Shown: positions 33,021 to 40,787 of the stretch, one piece after another
Layout: each line of letters begins with the position of its first letter
How positions within the stretch are numbered: position 1 is the stretch's first letter
Source of the DNA: Gammaproteobacteria bacterium
GTDB lineage: Bacteria > Pseudomonadota > Gammaproteobacteria > Steroidobacterales > Steroidobacteraceae
DNA length: 45,383 bases
NCBI GenBank assembly: GCA_019235245.1
Contig: JAFAKO010000108.1
Coordinates: 1-45,383 of the forward strand
Reading direction: 5' to 3'
Notes under the pieces: generated by a model
What the model saw: the letters and a program-made list of their open reading frames with translations, nothing else
Database searches by the model: none
Told to the model about the DNA's origin: nothing
Position numbers and translations under genes: made by a program

Positions 33021-34316
33021 TCACTGACCCGCAGGCGCCAGCGGCGAGCTCGGAGCCACCAGGGCCTCCGGGGTCGTCTCCGCCAGCACGACATCAGCCG
33101 CGCGGCGCGCGTACGCGTCCCAGGTGTAGCGCGCGGCCTGTTCGCGCGCATTCCTTCCCATGTGCTCTCGGAGACCGCGGTCGCGATACAGGTGCTCGAG
33201 GCGCTGCGCGATGGCCTCGTTGTCCCGGATCGGGACAAAAAACCCGTCCACTCCGTCGCGCAGCACGTCACCTGGTCCATGTGTGGTCGTGATGACCGGG
33301 ACGCCGGAGGCCATGGCTTCCAGCACCACGAGCGGCATCCCTTCGATGAGTGTCGGCAGCACGAAGACGTCCGCCTCCTGGAACAGTGCCGGCAGATCCG
33401 ACTGTGGCAGGTTCGGGGTATGTCGATACAGATGCCGGTAACGCGCATAAACCTCGTGGCCCGGGACGTAGTCGCCGACCAGGTGCAGCTCACAATCCGG
33501 CCGCCGGAACAGCTCGTAACCCTGCAGCAGGTAGCCCACACCCTTGCGCTGGCCGATGTGCCCGATGAACAGCACGCGAAACACACCATCGCACCGCCGG
33601 CGGTGCGGCGCGAAGCGCTCGATGTCGACGCCGTACGGCGTCACCGCAATCTTGCGCGCATCGTGGCCGAGGGCCACGAACGATTCGCGCACGAAGCTCG
33701 AACCCACCAGGATGCGATCGGCCAGCGCGCACTCGATATCCAGGCGCTCCGCATACTCGCAGGGCAGCAGGTCGATACGTGGCAGCGCGGCCGCAAATTC
33801 GGGGTGCAGCGCCGCCTCTTCCGCGTAGAGGCGCCTCTGAAAGGCATTGTGGGCTATTGGGTAGCTCAGCACCGCTCGTCCGCCGGCGCGGTGCACGGTC
33901 TCGAACGCATAGCGTCCCGTTCCGTAGCTCGCGACTACCACGTCGGCACCGACCGCGCGCTGTCCGGCGACGCGCGCGACCGCGCGCTCCGCGGCAAAGC
34001 GCAGTGTGCTGGTGACAGTGCTGCGCCAGCGCGGCTGCACCAGGGGCAGCTTGCCAACCGCCGCGGCCAGCATGTCCTGGGTCACACCGGCCTCCACTAC
34101 CTTGTGCAGCGGCAGGCCGGCTGGAGCGGTCCGGCGGCCGAGCGTGTGGCTGTAAAGCCCCCCGAGGCCGGGTGCACGCTCGAGCGCTTTCTCCCAGCCG
34201 CGATGCTTGTTGACATACTGGCGCACGTAGCCCGTGAGCACACCGCGCCGCTCGAGCTCGACGCCGAGCCGGTTGATCTCCGGAGCCCCCAGGTTCGCCA
34301 CCAGCACCGAAGTCAC
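33021..34316 (-). CDS. Glycosyltransferase family 4
   Basis: 431 residues from a GTG at 34316 with AGGGAG upstream. GT-B fold: MTSVLVANLGAPEINRL-like opening (acceptor half), VVVASYGTGRYAFETV, YGVDIERFAPHRR, RVLFIGHIGQRKGVGYLL and the donor motif E-x7-E in LIEGMPLVVLEAMASGVPVI. It probably adds a sugar to the repeat unit; the donor is unknown. It lies between the secreted beta-propeller gene (16 bases upstream) and the E1 gene (117 bases downstream) on the same strand, so the E1-E2-ACP set and this gene likely share a transcript. Confidence 0.9.
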   Translation of the reverse strand: MTSVLVANLGAPEINRLGVELERRGVLTGYVRQYVNKHRGWEKALERAPGLGGLYSHTLGRRTAPAGLPLHKVVEAGVTQDMLAAAVGKLPLVQPRWRSTVTSTLRFAAERAVARVAGQRAVGADVVVASYGTGRYAFETVHRAGGRAVLSYPIAHNAFQRRLYAEEAALHPEFAAALPRIDLLPCEYAERLDIECALADRILVGSSFVRESFVALGHDARKIAVTPYGVDIERFAPHRRRCDGVFRVLFIGHIGQRKGVGYLLQGYELFRRPDCELHLVGDYVPGHEVYARYRHLYRHTPNLPQSDLPALFQEADVFVLPTLIEGMPLVVLEAMASGVPVITTTHGPGDVLRDGVDGFFVPIRDNEAIAQRLEHLYRDRGLREHMGRNAREQAARYTWDAYARRAADVVLAETTPEALVAPSSPLAPAGQ

Positions 34317-34332
34317 GCTCGCTCCCTGCTCG

Positions 34333-36663
34333 TCACTGCGCGATCACCGCTTCGATCGTTTGCGCCTGCTCGACACCCTCGATGTGCCAGCGGTGCACCC
34401 CGCCGTGCACGCCCTCGTCGTTGTGCCACAGGTAGAGTTGGCCGTTGACGCGGATGAGCTGCGAACTGAACGCGTTGCCGGCCTGGCCGGCATGAGCGAC
34501 GACGCGGTTTTGTGCCGGGTACACCGGCGCGCCGAACTGGCCGATGAACAGCCCGTCGTCGCGAAAGTGCATCCACTGATCGGCCTGGCCGCCGTTCCAG
34601 GCCTCGCCGTGATAGCCATAGACGATGTGCGGCCCCGCCACGGTGACGATGTTGGCGAGGTACTGCACGCCGCGTCCCAGCTCATAAGTGCCATCGAGCG
34701 AGGTGATGGCTCCGTTGGCATCCACGGTCCACTCTCCCGAGGGACTCGCGCGCCACGCCCAGCGATCCTCGCCGGCACGGACGCCGCCCAGATGCATACC
34801 GCGGGATTTCCCCGGATTGAAGAACACCACGATGCCGTTGTCGGTCTGCGGAAAGATCGGCTCATCGACCCCGTCGCCCTCGGGCACATCGTGATAGTAA
34901 GGATCCTGCGGCTGCACCGCGGACACCGAGGCCAGCCTCTCCGGCGCGCCCCAGCGCGGATTGCCGTCGCCGTCGAAGCCTGCGAGCTTGCGGGTGTAGA
35001 CCGCCACTTGCGCCAGGCGCTGTCTGAATTCACGCAGCGAGCCGTCGGGGTAGAGCCTGACGCCGAAGTCGAGTCGCGTGCCGGTGCGACGCAGTCCGCG
35101 TGCGGTGAGCTCCATGAGCTCGGCACCGTGCGGGCCGTCTTTCGGCGCGAGTCCGTAGGTGCGACCGTTCGCGAGCGTCACCACCCCGCGCAAGCCGTCG
35201 AGCTCGGTGACATACGAGCGATCCAGCCCCGCCTTCCAGTTCCGCACCAGCCGCCACGATTCCTTCAACGGCCGGGAGTAGTCCACCGCGAACTCGAGAA
35301 ACCTGTTGAACACCCGACCCGGCTGCAGCGGGTCCACGACCGCATGATAGGACTTGGGCATGTACATGATCTCGCCGATGACCCGTCTTTGCGGCGAGAG
35401 GTGCAGGTTGCGTGCGTTGCCCGGATCGCCCACCCAGAAGGAGCCGTCGCCCTGGAAGGCGATGTAAGTGACATCCTCAGACAGCCACAGCCGATCGTTC
35501 GTGACCTGCGGATTGCCGTCGCGGTAGCCGCTAGCTTGCCCGTAGGTCCAGCGCGACGCGCCGCGGTCGTCAAAAGCCTTCACCTGCTCCGTGCCGGCAT
35601 CGGCGACCAGCACGCTTCCATCGAGCGGCGAGACGGCGAGTGCCACGGGGTTTGCCAGCTGCGGAGTTGCGCGGCGCTCCTCGGCCCAGCGATCGCCGGC
35701 GCCGCGGTAGCGCACGAGCGCGGGCGTGCCCGGCATGCGACTCAGCACCCACAGCGAATCATCGGGCGCGACCGCGAGCGCGGTCGGCTGCTCCACGGCG
35801 AGCGTGGTCAGGAGCCGGCCGTCGCGTTTGTCCAGCACGCTTACGATGTTGAGATGCTGATGCGAGACGAACAGGTCGTTGCCGCGTTGCTGCACGGCGA
35901 GTCCGGTCGGCGCATCGTGGAACTCGCCGTCGACATCGAGGTTCTCGTCGCGGTAGTCGATCACGCTGCTCCAGCGATTGTCTCCCGGCGACTTCGGATT
36001 CGGAAAAACCGTGCGGCCCTGCGCGAACGCGTGCTCCGCGCCATCCCGCACCTCGAGGGCAATGACGAACGTCGCCGCATCGCGCAGCGGCGAGCCGCGC
36101 GGTGCGGCGAGGCCGACGTTGGCAAAGTATGCGAGCGTGCCGTCGGTGGCGGCGTACCTGAACACGCGGCGGTAATCATCGTGAGCCAGAGAGCTGGGAC
36201 TCTGCGGGTCGCGGGTGCTGAAGCGGTGCAGACCGCTCTGCTGCTCGTTGTAGCCGACCACGTAAAACGCGTTGCCCCGGGCGTCGATGGCCATGCCATT
36301 GATGGGATTGGCGGCTCGATGCACGTGTGGGCCGGTCATCTCACGTGAGGTGTTGCCGATGACTCCCTCCCACACATAGCGCACGTTGTGTGCCAGCAGG
36401 CGCACCCGGTAGCGCTCGGCGCTGTCGGCCGCCCTGCCGTCATCGTCACGCCCGTCCCAGTCGACGGCGACCGCGCCGGCACGGTAATCCCGCCCGCTCC
36501 AGAGCGTGCGGACCAGGCGCCCGCTGGAATCGAAGATCCCGGCGCTGGTCCGGCAGCTGCACGGCAGTACCAGCTGCGCGGTACCGCCCGCGGCCGTCGC
36601 CGCCGTCTGCGCGACTGCCGCGAGCAGCAGCCACGCCGTGGCCCCGCAGCGGCGCGCTGTCAC
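34333..36663 (-). CDS. Large secreted beta-propeller/NHL-like protein
   Basis: 776 residues from a GTG at 36663 overlapping the acyltransferase stop (GTGA). Signal peptide MTARRCGATAWLLLAAVAQTAATA, seen in pieces, ends near AATAAGG. Residues ~40-90 resemble a FlgD Ig-like repeat (DSSGRLVRTLWSGRD; VDWDGRDDDGR). The rest is beta-rich with NHL/propeller-like blades (PTGLAVQQRGNDLFVSHQH; PTALAVAPDDSLWVLSR; PVALAVSPLDGSVLVADAG). The last third (about 270 residues) has other beta repeats ending IEGVEQAQTIEAVIAQ. It probably acts outside the inner membrane on EPS or proteins, perhaps as a binding scaffold. No enzyme motif was recognised, and no sorting signal is present at the C-terminus. Confidence 0.83.
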   Translation of the reverse strand: MTARRCGATAWLLLAAVAQTAATAAGGTAQLVLPCSCRTSAGIFDSSGRLVRTLWSGRDYRAGAVAVDWDGRDDDGRAADSAERYRVRLLAHNVRYVWEGVIGNTSREMTGPHVHRAANPINGMAIDARGNAFYVVGYNEQQSGLHRFSTRDPQSPSSLAHDDYRRVFRYAATDGTLAYFANVGLAAPRGSPLRDAATFVIALEVRDGAEHAFAQGRTVFPNPKSPGDNRWSSVIDYRDENLDVDGEFHDAPTGLAVQQRGNDLFVSHQHLNIVSVLDKRDGRLLTTLAVEQPTALAVAPDDSLWVLSRMPGTPALVRYRGAGDRWAEERRATPQLANPVALAVSPLDGSVLVADAGTEQVKAFDDRGASRWTYGQASGYRDGNPQVTNDRLWLSEDVTYIAFQGDGSFWVGDPGNARNLHLSPQRRVIGEIMYMPKSYHAVVDPLQPGRVFNRFLEFAVDYSRPLKESWRLVRNWKAGLDRSYVTELDGLRGVVTLANGRTYGLAPKDGPHGAELMELTARGLRRTGTRLDFGVRLYPDGSLREFRQRLAQVAVYTRKLAGFDGDGNPRWGAPERLASVSAVQPQDPYYHDVPEGDGVDEPIFPQTDNGIVVFFNPGKSRGMHLGGVRAGEDRWAWRASPSGEWTVDANGAITSLDGTYELGRGVQYLANIVTVAGPHIVYGYHGEAWNGGQADQWMHFRDDGLFIGQFGAPVYPAQNRVVAHAGQAGNAFSSQLIRVNGQLYLWHNDEGVHGGVHRWHIEGVEQAQTIEAVIAQ

Positions 36664-37325
36664 GTCACGTATCCCTGGGCGCGGCTGAAGTAATTCAGGT
36701 GCGGATCGAGCTGCGCCACCGCTTTCGCCGGCACGCCGGCATACAGGCGGTAGGGCTCATCGTAGACCGTGTGCAGCAGCGAGTTGGCGGCGATCACCGA
36801 GTACTCGGGAATCGCGGTCCCACCCAGCAGCGTGCAGGCCGTGCCGACGAAAACGTAGCGGCCCACCGTGATCGGCTTGGCGTCCTGCCGGCACTCCGCC
36901 AGGTCGATACTGTGTGTCAGCAGCTGCGAGCGATAGCCGGCAATGGTCGCGTAGGCGCCGATGCTGATACGGTCGGTGCAATCGATGATGTGCCGGTTGG
37001 TGATCGCGGCGCTTGCGGCGAGCGCGAGCTCCGGGGCGCGCGTGCCGCGGTGCGCGAAGTGCGCCGAGCCATCGAGTGGGTAGGCCGTGATCCAGTTGAG
37101 CCGGCCGATGGTCGCGGACTCGCCGAGCTCGAGCAGCTCCAGACCCTTGCACACCGTCAGGTGTCCGATTCTGGAGTGCCCGCGCATCACCAGTTTCTGC
37201 GGAAAGACCCACGCCAGGCCGATGTGGCTCGAGGGATGCAGCTCGTAGTGGTACAGGAGCCGCAACAGCCGCCGTTTCAGCGGCCACGGCAGCAGCACGA
37301 CGAATGCGCGCCACAGCAGTCTCAT
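36660..37325 (-). CDS. Hexapeptide-repeat acyltransferase
   Basis: 221 residues; ATG at 37325 overlaps the upstream GT4 stop. Left-handed beta-helix fold of the acetyltransferase superfamily: HIGLAWVFPQKLVMRGHSRIGHLTVCKGLELLELGESATIGRLNWI, seen in pieces, then IGAYATIAGYRSQLLTHSID (candidate catalytic His in LLTHS), VGRYVFVGTACTLLGG and YAGVPAKAVAQL. The N-terminal FVVLLPWPLKRRLLRLL may lie on the membrane. It is probably a sugar O- or N-acyltransferase using acetyl-CoA, but an acyl-ACP donor from the downstream ACP is conceivable. It is the middle gene of a tightly overlapping operon. Confidence 0.83.
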   Translation of the reverse strand: MRLLWRAFVVLLPWPLKRRLLRLLYHYELHPSSHIGLAWVFPQKLVMRGHSRIGHLTVCKGLELLELGESATIGRLNWITAYPLDGSAHFAHRGTRAPELALAASAAITNRHIIDCTDRISIGAYATIAGYRSQLLTHSIDLAECRQDAKPITVGRYVFVGTACTLLGGTAIPEYSVIAANSLLHTVYDEPYRLYAGVPAKAVAQLDPHLNYFSRAQGYVT

Positions 37326-38446
37326 GCGGCAGCCGCCAGATTCTGGTAGAGCGAGACGAAGCGCTCGATCATGGCTTCGCGGGCATAGCGTTGCGCGTTC
37401 ACCAGGCCGAGGCCTCGCAGCTCATCCCTGGCTGCGCCCAGGCGGTCGAGCCGCAGGATCGCGGCCCCCAGGGCGGCGAAGTCATCGGGGTTGCAGAGGA
37501 TCGCCGCTCCGCCGGCAACCTCGGGCAAGGGCTCGCGGTCGCTGCAGATCACCGGGCAGCCGCACGCCTGTGCCTCGATGACCGGCCAGCCGAAGCCTTC
37601 GAAGCGCGAGGGAAAGTGCAACGCGAGCGCCAGGTTGTACAGCGCCTCGAGCACGTCGTTCGTCGGCTTCACCACCTCGATCACCCGGTCCGTCAGCTGC
37701 AGCTCGCGCGCCAGCAGGCGCAGCTCCGCGTTGAGCGGCTCGCCGGCAAAGACGATGCGGCCATGCCAGGAGCCGCGCACGGCGGCGACTGCCTGCAACA
37801 CGGCCTGACGGTTCTTGCGGCGCAGGCTGGAGCCGACGTTCAGGACGAACGGAATGGCGGGATCGAATCCCGGCAGCGCGGCCAGGCGGGACAGTGCGAG
37901 CTCGCGGCTGAGCGTACGGTACGGATAGTTGAGCGCGTTGGGTGTCAGCGTGATCTGCCCGGAGTACCCCTGCAGCAGCCGCTGCGCATCGCGCTGCGTG
38001 GCGCTGGAGACACAGGCGAGCACCTGGGCGCGCCGCAAACCGCGCAGGATGCTTCTCTGCAGCTGCCGCCCGGAGAAGCCCGCCGGGCAATCGGTCGCCT
38101 CACCGAGTGCGCCGCGCACCGCCAGCAGGTCATGACAGGTGACGACGTGCGGCACACGCCCGCTGAGCGGCACGTACAGCGAGTTACCGTGATCGCAGAT
38201 GTGCACGATATCGGCATCGGCCGCCGCGCGGCGCAGCTCCGGCACGCTCAGCAGGTGCTTGTCGAGATAGCCGATCCACTTCCACACACCACGCGGGCCG
38301 CGGCGGGCGCGATTCAGCACGGCGGCGGGCAGTGCCAGCACCACCTCGTGTCCGGCCGACCGCAGACCTTCCTGCAGGAGCTGCGCATAGCGCGTCATGC
38401 TCTCCAGCGCATCGGGCACATAGTTGCCGACGAGCAGAATCTTCAT
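37322..38446 (-). CDS. Glycosyltransferase family 4
   Basis: 374 residues. GT-B fold: MKILLVGNYVPDALESMTRYAQLL, seen in pieces, as the opening; HICDHGNSLYVPL and HVVTCHDLLAVRG (DDL-type acceptor side); ITLTPNALNYPY; FVLNVGSSLRRKNRQAVL; and the E-x7-E motif in FEGFGWPVIEAQACGCPVI. Donor and acceptor are unknown. It is the first gene of the minus-strand operon running to 28818, and overlaps the next gene by 4 bases. Its promoter must lie in the 120-base divergent gap shared with the Wzy-like gene. Confidence 0.92.
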   Translation of the reverse strand: MKILLVGNYVPDALESMTRYAQLLQEGLRSAGHEVVLALPAAVLNRARRGPRGVWKWIGYLDKHLLSVPELRRAAADADIVHICDHGNSLYVPLSGRVPHVVTCHDLLAVRGALGEATDCPAGFSGRQLQRSILRGLRRAQVLACVSSATQRDAQRLLQGYSGQITLTPNALNYPYRTLSRELALSRLAALPGFDPAIPFVLNVGSSLRRKNRQAVLQAVAAVRGSWHGRIVFAGEPLNAELRLLARELQLTDRVIEVVKPTNDVLEALYNLALALHFPSRFEGFGWPVIEAQACGCPVICSDREPLPEVAGGAAILCNPDDFAALGAAILRLDRLGAARDELRGLGLVNAQRYAREAMIERFVSLYQNLAAAA

Positions 38447-38568
38447 CGCCCCGACACCTGACAGCTCAGCCGCCCAGCTTTGATCAGCAATGTTTCAGCA
38501 CCAAGACAGCCATTGACCGGTATGCGACCGCAGCCCATCATTCATGCCCCGCAACCAGGACGACCAGC

Positions 38569-40011
38569 ATGCTGCTCGCTGAGGCGAGTGCCGGCTCGAC
38601 CGGCCGCGCACCGCGCGCCACTGCCACAGAACGCGCCCGGCGCCAGGTTGCCGCGCTCGTGGTGGTTTTCTACCTGCTGCTGATCTTCGAGGGCGCGCTG
38701 CGCAAGTGGTTGCTCATCTCCTGGGGCCAGCCGCTGTTTTTCATCCGTGACCCGTTCGTCCTGGCCATCTACTGGCTCGCCGTGCGTTACGGCTTTTACC
38801 CGCGCGGCAACCTGCTGGCGGCGGCCGCCCTGGCCTTCGGCTTTCTCGGGCTGGTGTTGATCGTCGTGCAGGCGACCGGCGTGGCGGCGACCATCGACAA
38901 ATGGCCGTTGCTCGCCGCCTACGGCTGGCGCAATTACTTCCTGTACATTCCCCTGCCGTTCGTCATCGGTGAGGCGCTGCGCCCCGCCGACCTCGAGCGC
39001 ATCGCCAGGATCGCTTTCCTGCTGGCGGTACCGATCGCAGCGCTCGTCGTGCTGCAGTTCCGCGCACCGCTGGAGGCCCCCATCAATGTTGGCTTCGGCG
39101 CGAGCCTCGCGCAGCAGTTCCATGGCCTGTCTATCGACATGAACCACACGCGACCGATGGGTACCTTCACCTCCGACGTCGGGCAGAAGGAGTTCGTCGT
39201 CACCTCCCTGGCAATGCTGATTGCGCTGTGGGTTATGCCAGCCGCACGGCGCTACCTGGCGCGCTGGCAGATGATCGTGGTGACCGTCGCGCTGCTCACC
39301 TGCCTGGCGCTCAGCGGCAGCCGCGGCGCCATGCTGGCGAGCGGCCTGGTGATGCTCGGCGCGGTCGCATCTGCCGCCGTGGTGAGGCGTGTCGCCGCGC
39401 GCACGATCGTGGTACCGGCGCTCATCGTGGTTCTGGCCGTCGCCCTGTTTCCCATCCTGTTCCCGGAGGGCTACAGCGCATTCCTCACGCGCTGGACCGA
39501 GGCACAGGTCTCCGAGACGCAGGTGTTCGCCTGGGGCTTCTTCGGTCGGGTCTTCTACGCCTTTTACGACTTCTTTCACTTCCTCGGCAGCACGCCGTTC
39601 AGCGGCTACGGCCTCGGGCTCGCCGGCAACGCCAGCCTCATTCTGGGAGTCACCATTCCGGGATTCACGGGCTGGGCCGAGTCGGACTGGTCGCGTCATA
39701 TCGTCGATCTCGGGCCGCTTCTCGGCATGACCTTCATCGGCTTCCGCATTGCACTCGTGATCTGGCTGGCGGGTATGTGCGTCAGCGGCGCGCGCCGCAG
39801 CGGCAACCCGCTGCCGATCATCCTCTTTGCGAGCTGTGCGTTCGAACTGCTCACCGGCCAGATCACCGGCCACGGCACGGTCAACGGCTTCACCTGGCTG
39901 TTCACCGGGCTGACGCTCGTGGCGGCACGCACCGAGGTCGCGCAGCCGATGGTACAGAGCGCGCGCGGGCCGGCCATCGCGGCGACGCCATTTCCCAACC
40001 TCCTGCGCTAG
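38569..40011 (+). CDS. Wzy/O-antigen-ligase-like polymerase
   Basis: 480 residues from the ATG at 38569 (AGGA 12 bases upstream); the open frame before it has no supporting features. About 10-12 hydrophobic segments. The end of the second half carries LALSGSRGAMLASGLVML, the core motif of the Wzy_C/O-antigen-ligase family, followed by a periplasmic loop (TEAQVSETQVFAWGFFGRVF) and late helices. It is the likely polymerase or ligase that joins repeat units at the periplasmic face. It is transcribed alone and meets the kinase gene tail to tail: both stops share CTAG at 40008-40011. Confidence 0.85.
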   Translation: MLLAEASAGSTGRAPRATATERARRQVAALVVVFYLLLIFEGALRKWLLISWGQPLFFIRDPFVLAIYWLAVRYGFYPRGNLLAAAALAFGFLGLVLIVVQATGVAATIDKWPLLAAYGWRNYFLYIPLPFVIGEALRPADLERIARIAFLLAVPIAALVVLQFRAPLEAPINVGFGASLAQQFHGLSIDMNHTRPMGTFTSDVGQKEFVVTSLAMLIALWVMPAARRYLARWQMIVVTVALLTCLALSGSRGAMLASGLVMLGAVASAAVVRRVAARTIVVPALIVVLAVALFPILFPEGYSAFLTRWTEAQVSETQVFAWGFFGRVFYAFYDFFHFLGSTPFSGYGLGLAGNASLILGVTIPGFTGWAESDWSRHIVDLGPLLGMTFIGFRIALVIWLAGMCVSGARRSGNPLPIILFASCAFELLTGQITGHGTVNGFTWLFTGLTLVAARTEVAQPMVQSARGPAIAATPFPNLLR

Positions 40012-40787
40012 TAATAGCTGTCGACGACCTCGCGGGTGCGGTTCAGCACCGTGCCGACGACCGGCAGATCGCGCAGCAGCTCGAGCGTGCGCACCAGATC
40101 GCGGCGCTGCGTGCGGCCTTCGCCCACGACGATGAGCGCCGCCTCGACGTGGCGGGAGAAAGCGAGCGCGTCGTCGGTCTTCAGCACCGGCGGCAGATCG
40201 AAGATCAGGATCCGGTCACTGTCCCGTTGACGTAACTCGCTGATCAGCTCCTGTGCCCGCGTCCCTGACAGCAGCTCCGAGGAATCCAGGCAGCGTTCCC
40301 GTGCCGGTAGCACGAGCAGCCGCTCGTAACCCATCAGGCGCACCGGCACCGCGTTGAGCGGCTGCTCCCGCCGCAGGTAATCGTCGACTCCGGTCACGGG
40401 GTCGAACCCCAGGCGGCGGTGAACGTTGGGTTTGTGCAGATCGAGATCCACCAGCAGTGCCGTGCGCTCAGGATCCGCGGACACGGCGATGGCAAGATTG
40501 ATGGCAGTGAGGGTCTTGCCGGTGCCGGGCTCGTTACCTACGATCGCGAGCGATCGCGCCTTCAGCTTGTCGAGTCGCAGCAGCACCTGCGTACGCAACA
40601 TCTTGTAGGGTGCACCGTGCGGGCCGGCGGCACCCGGCGGCAGGATGCGCTCGCGCTCGAGCGCGAAGGGATTGACGTCAATGGCGCGGATATGTCCGAT
40701 ATCGACTCGCTCGGCATCCGTGTAGGGCACGACGCGCGGCAGCATCAACGCCTTGTCGCGCTTGGAGAGTTTCGGATCCGCGTTCAA
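40008..40787 (-). CDS. Cytoplasmic tyrosine autokinase (EpsG/Wzc-C type)
   Basis: 259 residues if translation starts at the TTG at 40787, whose TTGA overlaps the Wzz-like stop; an ATG at 40745 would give 245 residues. BY-kinase fold: Walker A in VGNEPGTGKTLTAINLA, Walker A' in ALLVDLDLHKPNV, Walker B in ILIFDLPPV. The C-terminus is VVDSYY, a short Tyr pair as the probable autophosphorylation site, whereas Wzc has a longer cluster. It forms a two-part system with the Wzz-like membrane protein encoded upstream and controls EPS length and export. Confidence 0.87.
   Translation of the reverse strand: MNADPKLSKRDKALMLPRVVPYTDAERVDIGHIRAIDVNPFALERERILPPGAAGPHGAPYKMLRTQVLLRLDKLKARSLAIVGNEPGTGKTLTAINLAIAVSADPERTALLVDLDLHKPNVHRRLGFDPVTGVDDYLRREQPLNAVPVRLMGYERLLVLPARERCLDSSELLSGTRAQELISELRQRDSDRILIFDLPPVLKTDDALAFSRHVEAALIVVGEGRTQRRDLVRTLELLRDLPVVGTVLNRTREVVDSYY

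Noticed and set aside
34234-36348. A 704-codon open frame on the plus strand, antisense to the beta-propeller gene
   Set aside because: Its product is rich in Arg, His, Val and Ala with no domain or signal, as expected from the reverse strand of a high-GC gene. The minus-strand frame has a signal peptide, blades and an operon overlap.
38447-38568. A sigma-54 promoter (TTGGTGCTGAAACATTGCT on the minus strand) before the GT4 gene
   Set aside because: The GG and GC elements are 12 bases apart rather than the required 10, so it does not fit the consensus.
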